From the NCBI RefSeq assembly GCF_039535785.1, contig NZ_BAAAXV010000009.1, positions 2,356,001-2,420,000 of the forward strand: DNA of 64,000 bases. The letters run 5' to 3'. Source of the stretch: Nonomuraea helvata. Lineage in GTDB: Bacteria; Actinomycetota; Actinomycetes; Streptosporangiales; Streptosporangiaceae. Both the position numbers and the translations under genes were made by a program. Under the pieces are notes generated by a model. That model was not told the DNA's origin. It was given only the letters and a program-made list of their open reading frames with translations, and ran no database searches. Positions 1 to 9,074 of the stretch are shown here, one piece after another. Numbering within the stretch: the stretch's first letter is position 1; every line of letters starts with the position of its first letter.

Positions 1-1413
1 CCTGAACCTGTCGTCCTCGGCCAGCCGGGTGGCGATCTCCTCCACCCCGAACGTACGGGTCCGGGCCGCCGCCAGCTCGATGGCCAGGGGCACGCCGTCC
101 AGCGCCGCGCAGATCCGGAGCACGGCGTCCAGGTTGCCGGGCCCGACCGCGAATCCCTGCCGCACGGACGCCGCCCGTTCGGCGAACAGCTTGACGGCCG
201 GGTCGGTGGGCAGGGGCGCCAGCGGGACGAGGTGCTCGCCGGTGATGCCCAGGGGCTCCCTGCTCGTGGCGATGACCGTCAGGCCGGGAGAGGCGGCGAG
301 GAGGCGGCGGGCCAGCACGGCGACCTCGGAGAGCACGTGCTCGCAGTTGTCGAGGACGAGGAGGAGGTCCTGCTCGGCCAGCGCGGCCAGCAGGCGTTCC
401 GTGGGGTCGGGGAGCCCGCGCAGCGCCGACTCGCGCAACCCGAGCGCCGCCAGCACCGCCCCCGCCACCTGCCCGGTCCCCTCCACCAGGGACAGGTCCA
501 CGAAGCACGCCTCCCGGTCGTGACGGGTGGCGGTCTCGACGGCCAGGCGGGTCTTGCCGATGCCGCCGGGGCCGACGAGCGTCACCAGGCGGGCGCCGCG
601 CAGAGCGGCCAGCCGCGCGAGCTCCTCCTCCCGTCCGACCAGCCGGTTCAGCTGGGCCGGCGGCGCGACCCGCCGGACCTGGTGCCTGTCGGCGCGCAGG
701 ATCGCCAGGTGCAGGTCGGCCAGCTCGGGCGAGGGGTCGGTGCCGAGTTCGTCGGCGAGCAGGCGGCGCGTCTCGTCGAAGACCGCGAGCGCCTCGGACG
801 GCCGCCCCGCCGCCTCCAGCGCGCGCATGAGCAGCCCGCGCGGCCGCTCGCGCAGCGGATGCGCGGCCACCAGGTCCTGGAGCGCGCCCACGGGGCTGCC
901 CTCGGGCAGGCCCAGCTCGGCCTCCATCAGGTCCTCCATGGCGGACAGGCGGAGCTCCTCCAGGCGGAGTGCCTGCGGTCCCGCGAACGGCGCGTCGGCC
1001 ACGTCCGCGAGCGCCGGTCCCCGCCACAGATCGAGAGCCTCCCTGAGCGAGGACGCGGCTCCCGGGAACCGCCCGGCCACCAGCAGCCTGCGTCCCTCGC
1101 GCGACAGCCGCTCGAACCGGTGCGCGTCCACGTCGTCCGGCGAGACCGCCAGCCGGTACCCCGCCCCGTGGAACTCGATCAGACCGGCGGGCAGGCTCCG
1201 CCTGAGCCGGGAGATCTGCGCCTGGATGGCGTTGGCGGCCTCCGCGGGCGGCCGGTCGCCGTACTGGCCGTCGATGAGGCGCTCGACGCTCACCATCCGC
1301 CCGGCGTCGATCAGGAGCAACGCGAGCAGGGCACGCGGGCGCGGGCCGCCGATGGTCAGAGGGTCGCCGTCGGGGGAGCGCACCAGGAGCGGGCCCAGGA
1401 TGCCGAACTGCAC
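1..1413 (-). CDS. SARP/AfsR-type regulator with ATPase domain, 3' end cut by window
   Basis: The 471 visible codons begin at a GTG (VQFGILGPLLV). They give an OmpR-like winged helix (about residues 10-90), a bacterial transcriptional activation domain (about 95-240) and an NB-ARC/STAND ATPase with the P-loop GPGGIGKTR ending near K287. AfsR/SARP proteins activate secondary-metabolite or secretion genes and use ATP hydrolysis as a switch. The C-terminal part, often TPR repeats, lies beyond base 1. The gene is divergent from the M4 protease, with a 253-base shared upstream region holding an AT-rich operator candidate. Family assignment is firm; target genes are unknown. Confidence 0.9.
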   Translation of the reverse strand, partial: MQFGILGPLLVRSPDGDPLTIGGPRPRALLALLLIDAGRMVSVERLIDGQYGDRPPAEAANAIQAQISRLRRSLPAGLIEFHGAGYRLAVSPDDVDAHRFERLSREGRRLLVAGRFPGAASSLREALDLWRGPALADVADAPFAGPQALRLEELRLSAMEDLMEAELGLPEGSPVGALQDLVAAHPLRERPRGLLMRALEAAGRPSEALAVFDETRRLLADELGTDPSPELADLHLAILRADRHQVRRVAPPAQLNRLVGREEELARLAALRGARLVTLVGPGGIGKTRLAVETATRHDREACFVDLSLVEGTGQVAGAVLAALGLRESALRGLPDPTERLLAALAEQDLLLVLDNCEHVLSEVAVLARRLLAASPGLTVIATSREPLGITGEHLVPLAPLPTDPAVKLFAERAASVRQGFAVGPGNLDAVLRICAALDGVPLAIELAAARTRTFGVEEIATRLAEDDRFR

Positions 1414-1453
1414 GCCCCCGATTGTCCCCCAACTGACCACTAAGAACGGAATT

Positions 1454-1471
1454 ATCGGTATACCTACCGAT
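1454..1471. promoter_or_regulatory. Inverted repeat, operator candidate
   Basis: ATCGGTA-TACC-TACCGAT is a perfect 7-base inverted repeat inside a strikingly AT-rich patch (about 1440-1500) between the divergent SARP-ATPase and M4 protease genes. The palindrome ATACGTAT follows at 1476-1483. It lies 41 bases from the SARP start codon, where an operator could affect both directions. No regulator is assigned. Confidence 0.4.
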
Positions 1472-1666
1472 GCATATACGTATTTCCCAGTCGGGAGTGA
1501 CCGTTTAGCGTCGCGGCATCAAGGCGCAACAGTACTGCTAGCTTCCCACCCCCCAATCTCCCCGCAAGTCCCGCCGCCGAGGCGATCCCCGTGCGGCGCG
1601 CGGGCCGTCGTGCGCTCACGAAGCGTGCCGACCCCCGAGGGAGAACGTCGAAAGGAGCAGCACAGC

Positions 1667-4210
1667 GTGAAACGTAAAGCCTTACTCGCGGCGGTCGTCG
1701 GCGTGGCCACGGCCGCGGCACTGGCCTTACAGGCGCCACCTGCCAACGCCGCACCTCCCGGAGCAGCCCCGCAGAAGCAGACCACGCGAGCAGGCGACCC
1801 CGCGTCGCTCGCCGCGCAGGTCGCGGACAAGGCCGTCTCCAGCCAGCTCGACGAGCTCACCCGAGGGCCGGACGAGGCCTACAGCCGCGTGGCGGTCACC
1901 CCGGGCGCGGCCGACATGTACTACGTGTCGTACGAGCGCACCTACAAGGGCCTGCCGATGGTCGGCGGCGACGCCGTCGTGGTCACCGACGCGGCGGGCA
2001 ACGTCAGGGACACGGTCTCGGCGCGGGGCCCGAGCCCGAGCGACGTGCCGACCAGGGCCACGATCAGCGCCGGTCGGGCCACCGAGGTCGCAAAGAGCAA
2101 GCTGTCCCGCGTGGACGACACCGCCGCGCCCCGCCTGGTCGTGCTGGCCTGGGGCGAGAAGCCGAGACTGACCTGGGACGCCATGGTCAGCGGCATTGCC
2201 GAGGGCAAGCCGAGCATCCAGCACGTGTTCGTGGACGCGCGCACCGGCGAGATCGCCGACTCGTACGACCTGGTACGCGAGGGCTCCGGCAACGGCTACT
2301 ACTACGGCCAGGTGACCATCGGGACGAGCGGATCCGGCAGCTCGTACTCGATGACCGACACGAGCAGGCCCGGCATCCAGTGCGGCGGCCAGAACGGCAG
2401 CGCGTACACCGGCACGGACGACGCCTGGGGCAACGCCTCGGGCACCAATCTGGAGACCGCCTGCGTGGACGCGCTCTACAGCGTGCAGCGCGAGTGGGAC
2501 ATGCTGCGTGACTGGCTGGGCCGCAACGGCATCAACGGCAGCGGCCGCGGCTTCCCGGCCCGGGTCGGGCTCGCCGACGTGAACGCCTACTGGAACGGCA
2601 GCTACACCAACTTCGGCCACAGCCAGGACAACGCCCGGCAGGCGACCAACATCGACGTCGTGTCGCACGAGTTCGGCCACGCGATCTTCCAGACCACGCC
2701 GGGCGGCGCCGGGTCGGGCAACGAGAACGGCGGGATCAACGAGGGCACCGGCGACATCTTCGGCGCCCTGACCGAGGCGTACGCCAACAACCCCAACGAC
2801 CCGCCCGACTACTTGGTGGGCGAGGAGGTCAACCTGGTCGGCGACGGGCCGATCCGCAACATGTACAACCCGAGCGCGCTCGGCGACCCGAACTGCTACT
2901 CCTCCTCGATCCCGAGCACCGAGGTGCACGCGGCGGCAGGCCCGCTGAACCACTGGTTCTACCTGCTGGCCGAGGGCAACAACCCCGGCGGCGGCAAGCC
3001 GTCCAGCCCGATCTGCTCCGGCGGCCCCTCGTCGGTCACCGGCGTCGGCATCCAGAACGCCGGCAAGATCTACATGGGCGCGCTGGCCCGCAAGACCTCG
3101 TCCTGGCGGTACACGAACATCCGCGCCGCCTCGGTCGCGGCCGCGATCGAGCTGTTCGGCGCCAACAGCGCCCAGTGCAACACCACCAAGGCGGCATGGA
3201 GCGCGGTCAGCGTGGCGGCGGCGTCGGGCGAGCCCGCGTGCGGCACGTCGACCAGCGACTTCTCGATCTCGCTCAGCCCGACGTCCGGCAGCGCGGCTCC
3301 CGGCGGTCAGGCGACGGCCACGGTCGGCACGCAGACCACCTCCGGCAGCGCCCAGACCGTGAGCCTGAGCGCGTCGGGTCTGCCCAGCGGCACCACGGCG
3401 AGCTTCAGCCCGTCGTCGGTGACCTCGGGCAACTCCTCGACGCTGACGCTCTCGGTCGGTTCGTCGACGGCGGCGGGGACGTACAACATCACCGTCACCG
3501 GAACCGGCTCGACGACGCACACCGCGACGTACGCGCTCACCGTCAGCTCGAACCCGCCGACGCGTGACTTCTCGATCTCGGCCAGTCCCGCGTCCGGCAC
3601 CGTGCAGGCGGGCTCGGCGGCGACGACCACGATCGGCACGGCCACCACGGCGGGCACGGCCCAGACGGTGAACCTGTCGGCCAGCGGCCTCCCGACGGGC
3701 GCCACGGCCGCGTTCAACCCGGCCTCGGTGACCTCGGGCGCCTCGTCAACGCTGACGATCTCGACCGCGCCCACCACACCGGCCGGCAACTACACCGTCA
3801 CGGTGACCGGCACGGGCGTGACGGCGACGCACACGGCGACGTACGCGCTGACCGTCACGGGCACCTCGGGCGGCAGGACGTTCACCAACGACACCAACTA
3901 CACGATCGACGACTGGAGCACCATCGACAGCTCGATCACCTCCACCGCGACGGGCACCGCGACCTCCCCGGTCAAGCTGTCCATCACGATCAGCCACACC
4001 TGCGCGGAGGACCTCGACATCTGGCTGCGCGGTCCGAACGGCACGTGGTACGCCGTCGACAGGTACGGCGGCACCACCTGCACGCAGTACGGCACCAGGA
4101 CGTTCTCCGTCCCGGTGAGCCAGCAGGCGGCGGGCACCTGGATCCTCGAGATCGAGGACGTCTACCTGGGTGACACCGGCTACCTGGACACCTGGAGCAT
4201 CACCGTCTAG
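1667..4210 (+). CDS. Secreted M4 (thermolysin-type) metalloprotease with P-domain
   Basis: This 847-residue preproprotein starts at GTG 1667, ten bases after AAAGGAG. A Sec signal peptide ends near ANA-APPG (about residue 28). FTP and PepSY propeptide domains follow, then the M4 catalytic domain with zinc motif HEFGH (334-338) and the third ligand in GINEGTGD (E359). After the catalytic domain come two near-identical Ig-like repeats of 103 residues and a C-terminal proprotein-convertase P-domain (about 735-847, with DLDIWLRGPNG). M4 enzymes are zinc endopeptidases activated by propeptide removal outside the cell; the tail domains probably help stability or substrate contact. Its stop overlaps the stop of the convergent LuxR gene. 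Confidence 0.95.
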   Translation: MKRKALLAAVVGVATAAALALQAPPANAAPPGAAPQKQTTRAGDPASLAAQVADKAVSSQLDELTRGPDEAYSRVAVTPGAADMYYVSYERTYKGLPMVGGDAVVVTDAAGNVRDTVSARGPSPSDVPTRATISAGRATEVAKSKLSRVDDTAAPRLVVLAWGEKPRLTWDAMVSGIAEGKPSIQHVFVDARTGEIADSYDLVREGSGNGYYYGQVTIGTSGSGSSYSMTDTSRPGIQCGGQNGSAYTGTDDAWGNASGTNLETACVDALYSVQREWDMLRDWLGRNGINGSGRGFPARVGLADVNAYWNGSYTNFGHSQDNARQATNIDVVSHEFGHAIFQTTPGGAGSGNENGGINEGTGDIFGALTEAYANNPNDPPDYLVGEEVNLVGDGPIRNMYNPSALGDPNCYSSSIPSTEVHAAAGPLNHWFYLLAEGNNPGGGKPSSPICSGGPSSVTGVGIQNAGKIYMGALARKTSSWRYTNIRAASVAAAIELFGANSAQCNTTKAAWSAVSVAAASGEPACGTSTSDFSISLSPTSGSAAPGGQATATVGTQTTSGSAQTVSLSASGLPSGTTASFSPSSVTSGNSSTLTLSVGSSTAAGTYNITVTGTGSTTHTATYALTVSSNPPTRDFSISASPASGTVQAGSAATTTIGTATTAGTAQTVNLSASGLPTGATAAFNPASVTSGASSTLTISTAPTTPAGNYTVTVTGTGVTATHTATYALTVTGTSGGRTFTNDTNYTIDDWSTIDSSITSTATGTATSPVKLSITISHTCAEDLDIWLRGPNGTWYAVDRYGGTTCTQYGTRTFSVPVSQQAAGTWILEIEDVYLGDTGYLDTWSITV
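3257..3868 (+). repeat. Tandem 309-base repeat coding two Ig-like domains
   Basis: Two copies, starting at 3257 and 3566, each begin with codons for DFSIS and share the order ASGLP, SVTSG, SSTLT, VTGTG and TYALTV. The period is exactly 309 bases (103 codons). Sequence between copies has diverged modestly, which points to an old in-frame duplication within the protease gene. The repeats are Ser/Thr-rich and probably act as a spacer. Confidence 0.85.
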
Positions 4211-7080
4211 CTCTCCACGAGCCCCGGCCGGTCGTCCGGCCGGGGCTCCCGCACGTCCGCCCTCCTGCGCACGCCGAGCTTGCGCAGCACCTTGGCCACG
4301 TGCGTGTCCACCGTCCGGCGTGACAGGAACAGCACCTCGGCGATCTCCCTGTTGGTCCGCCCGAGCGCGACCAGCCTGGCCACCTCGCTCTCCCGCGGCG
4401 ACAGCACCCCGCTCGCGCCTCTGCGGCCCTTGCGCCGCGCCGCGCTCGGGCCGATCTCGCGCAGCAGGTGGCGGCAGCGGGCCGCGTCGTGCGTGGCGCC
4501 GAGCGCCGCGTACCGCTCGCCCGCGTCGGCGAGCAGGTCGGCGGCCCGTTCCCGGTCGCCGAGCACGAGCCGGGCGGCCGACTCCGACTCCGCCGCCCTG
4601 GCCGCGCTGTACGGCCGCGGCATCGCCTCGTAGGCGCCGCGCGCCCTGGCGCAATAGTGCGCGGCCTCGTCGGCGTCCTGGGCCAGCGCCCCTCTGGCGG
4701 CGTCGAGCCCGGCCTCCGCCGACGGCGCGTTCCTGCCCTCGATCCCGGCGGCGAACTCGGCCACCAGGCCCGCCGCCTCGTCCCGCTGCTCCGCCATGAG
4801 CAGCGCGCCCACGGCGGCGGGCACGAGCTGGTCACCCCACACCCACACGCTCTTGCGCCGTAGTTTCTCCACTGCCAGGTCGGCCTCGTGCAGCGCGGAC
4901 TCGAGCGAGCCGTGGGTCAGGTGCAGCTCGACGAGCCCGCTGGAGGCCGCCGCGGCGACGGGCAGGAAACCCGAGTCCAGGTCCCGTACGCCGGCCGCCT
5001 CCAGATGCTCGCCCGCCTCGTCCCATTCGCCCCTGGCCAGCGCCAGCATGCCGAGTGTCAGCCGGGCGTCGACGGCCAGCAGCGGCGCCTCGAAGGTCAT
5101 CTCGACGGCGGCGACGGCGCGCTCGCGCAGGCCCTTCCAGCGGCCGGTCAGCAGGTCGAGCCTGATCGACGACATCTCCACCAGGAACTCGGGATAGAGC
5201 GCGCCGGTCTCCTCCGCGATGCGCCTGCTCTGCTCCGCGAACCGCTCGGCCGCCGCGTAGTGGCCCAGCGCCACCGCGGCGTCGTACAGGTTGGAGTAGC
5301 CGCGCGCGACCTGACGCCGCACCGCCGGGGCCGGGTCGTCGACCGGCAGCGCCGCCACCAGCTCGAACGCGTCGGGCGCGCCCACCAGCATGGCGATGCT
5401 GACCTTGTTGGCCAGCACGGCGGCGGTCAGCTCGGGGTCCTGGTCCTCCTCGAGGAGCTTCTCGGCCTCGTCCATCCACTCCTGGTGCATGGAGAGCGGA
5501 TCGCCGCCCCATGCGGGCATCGCCAGCAGGGCGAGTCCGCGGGCGGCGAGGCTGGGGCAGTCGTGCAGGTCGGGGAGCGCGGCCAGGATCTCCTGGCGTC
5601 CCGCGGCGACCGCGCCTGCCTGGTTGGACAGGAGGATGCCCAGGTTGAGCCGGGCCTGGCCGCGTACCTGCGGGGACAGGAAGTCGTCCTTGAGCAGGTG
5701 GCGCAGGATGCGGACGACGCGCCGGTGGGACAGGCCGATGGCGGCGAGGCTGCTGAGCCTGAGCGCCAGCGGGCCGCGGGCGTCACGGGGCAGCTTGGGG
5801 TCGGCGAGCAGCCCTTCGAGCACCTCGACGGCGAGCGGGATGTCGCCGAGCGCGGCGGCCCGGTCGGCGGCGGCGCCGCCGTGGCGCTGCCAGGCCGCGA
5901 AGTCGCCGGCGCGGCGGGCATGGTGGGCGAGCTGGACGAGGGGCGGCGGGTCGAGCGTGGACAGCGCGGCCATGGCCCGCTGGTGGATCAGCCGGCGTTC
6001 GGGGCCGGGGATCGTGTCGTAGACGGCCTGCCGGGCGAGGGTGTGGCGGAAGCCGTACTGGCCGTCGGGGTGCTCGAGCAGCACGCCCGCCTCCAGCGCC
6101 TGGCCCAGCCCCATGTCGGACGCGGCGGGGGCGGAGACGGCGGCGATCAGGGGCTCGTCGGCGGGCAGTCCCAGGACGGCGGCGGCGCGCACGGTGCTCA
6201 GCGCGGCCGGCGACAGCCCGGCGAGCCGCTCGGCCATGGCCTCGCGGAGCAGCAGCGGCACGGCCATGCGATCGAGCGCCTCCGGCTCGGGCAACCGGCC
6301 CTCGTCGTCGAGCAGCGAGCGCACCACCTCCTCGATCACGAACGGCACCCCCGCGGTGCGTTCGTGCAGCTTGGCGGCGAACTCCGGGGTCGGCGCCGAC
6401 CGGCCGAGCAGCGCGCCGGCCAGGCTGCGCACCCCCTCGACGTCGAGCGGCGTCAGCGAGATCACCTCGCCGCGCACCCCGGGAGCCCGCCGGTACGCGT
6501 GCCCGAACGGCAACCCCGGAACCGGCAGCTCCTCCCTACGGAACGTCACCACCAGCGCCAGTCCGTCCGGCGGCTGATCGGTCAGGAAGCGCAGCAGGTC
6601 ACGCGTGCCGTCGTCGGCCCAGTGCAGGTCCTCGACCACCAGCACGACCGGGCCCGCGGCGGCCAGCAGCGCGTGGACCGCGCGGAACAGCCGATGCCGC
6701 TCCGCCCGCGGGTCGTCGAGCGGCCCCGGCGACGGGGCGGGCGGAAGACGATCAGCCAGCTCGGGGAGGTAGCCGCGCAGGGCCCCGGTGAGCGGGCCGA
6801 GCCGGTCCTGGGGCGGCAGCGCCGCGGCGACGTGCCGCAGCGCGTCGAACACCGGCCCGTACGGGAGCGGCTCCCGGATCTGGTGGCAGTGGCCGAGCAG
6901 CACCGTCCGCTCGCCGCCGCGTTCGCGCAGAGGGTCGATGGCCGCCCTGACCAGCCTGGTCTTGCCGATGCCCGCCTCGCCCTGCACCTGGGTGACGGAG
7001 GGCGGCTCCGTGATGGCGCCGTTGAGCAGCCGCAGCTGGGCGTCGCGCCCGATCAGTGCGGGAGAAGCTGCGCTCGCCAT
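4207..7080 (-). CDS. Large LuxR-family ATPase regulator (LAL type)
   Basis: This 957-residue protein has an N-terminal AAA/STAND ATPase with Walker A GEAGIGKT (34-41) and Walker B VVLVVEDLHWADD. A long helical TPR-like middle follows, then a C-terminal LuxR helix-turn-helix (SPRESEVARLV to VDTHVAKVLRKLGV). LAL regulators of the MalT class bind an inducer and ATP, then activate sugar or secondary-metabolite genes. GGAGA lies a few bases before the ATG, and an AT-rich promoter-like stretch lies at about 7100-7140. The gene faces the M4 protease tail to tail and shares four bases with it (4207-4210). Neighbouring secreted protease and cellulase genes are possible targets, by inference only. Confidence 0.93.
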   Translation of the reverse strand: MASAASPALIGRDAQLRLLNGAITEPPSVTQVQGEAGIGKTRLVRAAIDPLRERGGERTVLLGHCHQIREPLPYGPVFDALRHVAAALPPQDRLGPLTGALRGYLPELADRLPPAPSPGPLDDPRAERHRLFRAVHALLAAAGPVVLVVEDLHWADDGTRDLLRFLTDQPPDGLALVVTFRREELPVPGLPFGHAYRRAPGVRGEVISLTPLDVEGVRSLAGALLGRSAPTPEFAAKLHERTAGVPFVIEEVVRSLLDDEGRLPEPEALDRMAVPLLLREAMAERLAGLSPAALSTVRAAAVLGLPADEPLIAAVSAPAASDMGLGQALEAGVLLEHPDGQYGFRHTLARQAVYDTIPGPERRLIHQRAMAALSTLDPPPLVQLAHHARRAGDFAAWQRHGGAAADRAAALGDIPLAVEVLEGLLADPKLPRDARGPLALRLSSLAAIGLSHRRVVRILRHLLKDDFLSPQVRGQARLNLGILLSNQAGAVAAGRQEILAALPDLHDCPSLAARGLALLAMPAWGGDPLSMHQEWMDEAEKLLEEDQDPELTAAVLANKVSIAMLVGAPDAFELVAALPVDDPAPAVRRQVARGYSNLYDAAVALGHYAAAERFAEQSRRIAEETGALYPEFLVEMSSIRLDLLTGRWKGLRERAVAAVEMTFEAPLLAVDARLTLGMLALARGEWDEAGEHLEAAGVRDLDSGFLPVAAAASSGLVELHLTHGSLESALHEADLAVEKLRRKSVWVWGDQLVPAAVGALLMAEQRDEAAGLVAEFAAGIEGRNAPSAEAGLDAARGALAQDADEAAHYCARARGAYEAMPRPYSAARAAESESAARLVLGDRERAADLLADAGERYAALGATHDAARCRHLLREIGPSAARRKGRRGASGVLSPRESEVARLVALGRTNREIAEVLFLSRRTVDTHVAKVLRKLGVRRRADVREPRPDDRPGLVES
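4219..4248. terminator. GC-rich hairpin inside the 3' end of the LuxR gene
   Basis: GAGCCCCGGCCG and CGGCCGGGGCTC form a perfect 12-base stem around a six-base loop, just after the protease stop. The same bases encode residues near the C-terminus of the convergent LuxR protein. The hairpin could stop rightward protease transcripts; no U-run follows, as is common in actinomycetes. Confidence 0.6.
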
Positions 7081-7188
7081 CGGGGTCTCCGTAACAGTGC
7101 AGGTTTACTCCCTTTGTCGGAATACCGTTATCCAATACGTGTGAGCCCGGGTCAACCCTCGCCTTTCCCGCCATAGGGGTCAGAAGAG

Positions 7189-7238
7189 CGAGCGCCCGCC
7201 CCGCGGTGCTCGGTCGGGAAGCGCGGGGCGGGCGCTCG
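7189..7238 (-). terminator. Strong terminator after the cellulase gene
   Basis: Two 17-base arms (7189-7205 and 7222-7238) pair perfectly around a 16-base loop, 44 bases past the cellulase stop. This is the longest perfect hairpin I noticed in the window, and its position fits termination of the leftward cellulase transcript. Confidence 0.85.
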
Positions 7239-7282
7239 TTGGGGGAGCCGCGGGCGGGAGCGCGTCCGCCCGCGACGCCTGG

Positions 7283-8845
7283 TCAGGAGCAGGCGGCGTT
7301 GGCCGGCTGGCTCGCGGGGCCGTTGGCGGTGAAGCCGATGGCCACCGACGCGCCGGGTGCGAGGTTCTTGGCGTGGTCGGGGCCCTTGGCGGTCCACGTG
7401 GTGCCCGACTGGGTCACGACCGCGTTCCAGCCGTTGACCAGCGTCACCCCTGACGGGAACGTCCAGGTGGCGGTCCAGTTGCTGATCGTGCCGGTCCCGG
7501 TGTTCTTCACCGTCAGCTCGCCCTGGAAGCCGCCCTGCCAGGAGTTCGTCTGCTTGTACGTCACCGCGCACTGACCCGGCGGATTGGGCGTGGGGGTGTC
7601 GGAGGGCCCGCCGGTGCCGCCCGTCGGCGGGATCAGGTACGGCTGGAGAATGGCCTGCTTGGCCTGGTTGACCGTGGTCCAGTCGTCGTTCAGGATGCCG
7701 CCGGTGTCACCGGAGTTCGGGTTCCACGACCAGTACGTGAACGACATCCCGTTCACCCCGGTCCCCGTGTACTTCATGAGCTCCTGCAGCCAGATCTTGT
7801 CCACGTTCGCGGTCAGCGTGGTGCCGAACTCGCCGATCATGATCGGCGCGATGTTCTGCTTGTACAGGTAGCCCCAGTACTTGTCCCAGATGGCCGGCAG
7901 GTTGGCCGGGTAGTCGGGGGCGTCGAACCAGGGCTGGTGGTAGACCGAGGTCGCGTATTCGTGGGGCGAGTAGACCAGGCGGTTCGCCACGTTGAGCCGT
8001 ACCGGATACTGGCCCGCCTTCGAGAGGTTCCCGCCCCACCAGCCGCAGTCCTCGTCGTTGCTGGGATCGCCGTCCCAGATGTTGGACAGGCCGCCGCTCG
8101 GGCAGCTCACGCCCTCCACGAAGATCAGCCAGTTCGGGTTGACCGACAGGACCGCGTTGCCGGCCCGCTCGGCGGCCAGCCGCCAGTCACGCGCCTGGTC
8201 GCCGCAGCCCCAGCACGAGCCGGTCGCGTTGGGGTTGGTGCCCTCGGCGTGCGGCTCGTTGTGCAGGTCTGCGCCGATGACGGTGGGGTTGTTCGCGTAG
8301 TGCTGGGCCAGTGTCTTCCAGTCGTTGATCCAGGTGCTCTCCGGCGTGGCAGAGACGTACCAGAGCGCCGACTGGCCCGCGGCCGTCGGGCGGTGGCGGT
8401 CGAGGATGATCCGCATGCCCTTGCCGCCCGCGTACGCGATGATCTTGTCCAGGATCTGCATCGGTGACAGACCGACCAGGTCGGGGTTGACGTAGTCGTT
8501 GATGCCGGTGGCCGTGGCGCCGGGCTTGAGCGCGTCGTTGGAGTACGGGACCCGGATCGTGTTGTAGCCCAGAGAGGCCATCTTGTCGATGTGGCCCTTC
8601 CAGGGGGTGCTCGACCACAGGCCGTGGAAGGTCCTGTTGTCGGTCTCCATGCCGAACCAGTTGATGCCGGTCAGGCGCACGGTCGCGCCGGTGCTGTCGA
8701 CGATCTTGTTCCCGCTGGTGTGCAGGTAACCGGTGCCCGTGCCGGCGAGCGCCCCTGCCGGGGCGGCGGTGGCCACGGCGACCGCGACCGACGCCCCGGC
8801 CACCAGTGTGGCGAGGGCGGCCGTCATCGCCTTTGACAAGTGCAT
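7283..8845 (-). CDS. Secreted GH5 cellulase (endoglucanase) with CBM2
   Basis: The 520-residue protein starts at the ATG preceded by GAAAGGG; an earlier in-frame ATG (8887) has no good ribosome site. A Sec signal ends near ALA-GTG (residue 34). The glycoside hydrolase family 5 domain follows, with acid/base Glu197 in HNEPH and nucleophile Glu339 in IGEFGT. After a Pro/Thr linker (PSDTPTPNPPG) comes a C-terminal family 2 carbohydrate-binding module of about 105 residues with conserved Trp and the terminal Cys. It should hydrolyse internal beta-1,4-glucan bonds outside the cell. A CebR/CelR-type operator lies 197 bases upstream and a strong terminator follows. Confidence 0.95.
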   Translation of the reverse strand: MHLSKAMTAALATLVAGASVAVAVATAAPAGALAGTGTGYLHTSGNKIVDSTGATVRLTGINWFGMETDNRTFHGLWSSTPWKGHIDKMASLGYNTIRVPYSNDALKPGATATGINDYVNPDLVGLSPMQILDKIIAYAGGKGMRIILDRHRPTAAGQSALWYVSATPESTWINDWKTLAQHYANNPTVIGADLHNEPHAEGTNPNATGSCWGCGDQARDWRLAAERAGNAVLSVNPNWLIFVEGVSCPSGGLSNIWDGDPSNDEDCGWWGGNLSKAGQYPVRLNVANRLVYSPHEYATSVYHQPWFDAPDYPANLPAIWDKYWGYLYKQNIAPIMIGEFGTTLTANVDKIWLQELMKYTGTGVNGMSFTYWSWNPNSGDTGGILNDDWTTVNQAKQAILQPYLIPPTGGTGGPSDTPTPNPPGQCAVTYKQTNSWQGGFQGELTVKNTGTGTISNWTATWTFPSGVTLVNGWNAVVTQSGTTWTAKGPDHAKNLAPGASVAIGFTANGPASQPANAACS

Positions 8846-8947
8846 GGGGTGCCCTTTCGGAGAGGGAGAACGCGGCGTCATGCTCACCAGACCGCTTCGG
8901 GCACGTCAACGCGTCGCCCGAAAATCCGCTCTGACCTGCGCGAACGC

Positions 8948-8960
8948 GTGAAAGTTTCAC
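8948..8960. promoter_or_regulatory. Palindrome GTGAAAGTTTCAC
   Basis: A perfect 6+1+6 palindrome lies 102 bases before the cellulase start codon. Its GAAAGTTTC core resembles operators of LacI-family repressors of polysaccharide genes in actinomycetes. It could be a second control site for the cellulase, but this rests on sequence form alone. Confidence 0.4.
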
Positions 8961-9041
8961 AGGAGGCCGCGCGTTGCGGCGCTTCCGGGGAGGGTGGGCG
9001 GGACGCCATTGACACATGATCGTGACATACGTACCGTCTCG

Positions 9042-9055
9042 TGGGAGCGCTCCCA
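9042..9055. promoter_or_regulatory. CebR/CelR operator (TGGGAGCGCTCCCA)
   Basis: TGGGAGCGCTCCCA is the exact 14-base palindrome known as the binding site of the LacI-family repressors CebR (Streptomyces) and CelR (Thermobifida fusca), which are released by cellobiose. It lies between the divergent cellulase (start 8845) and SARP (start 9075), only 19 bases before the SARP start codon. It may therefore govern the regulator as well as, or instead of, the cellulase. Confidence 0.85.
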
Positions 9056-9074
9056 GAAAGCGAGCGGGAGGAAA

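Noticed and set aside
1727..3520. Long minus-strand frame inside the M4 protease gene
   Set aside because: Arg/Ala/Gly-rich antisense frame; the plus strand carries a complete protease.
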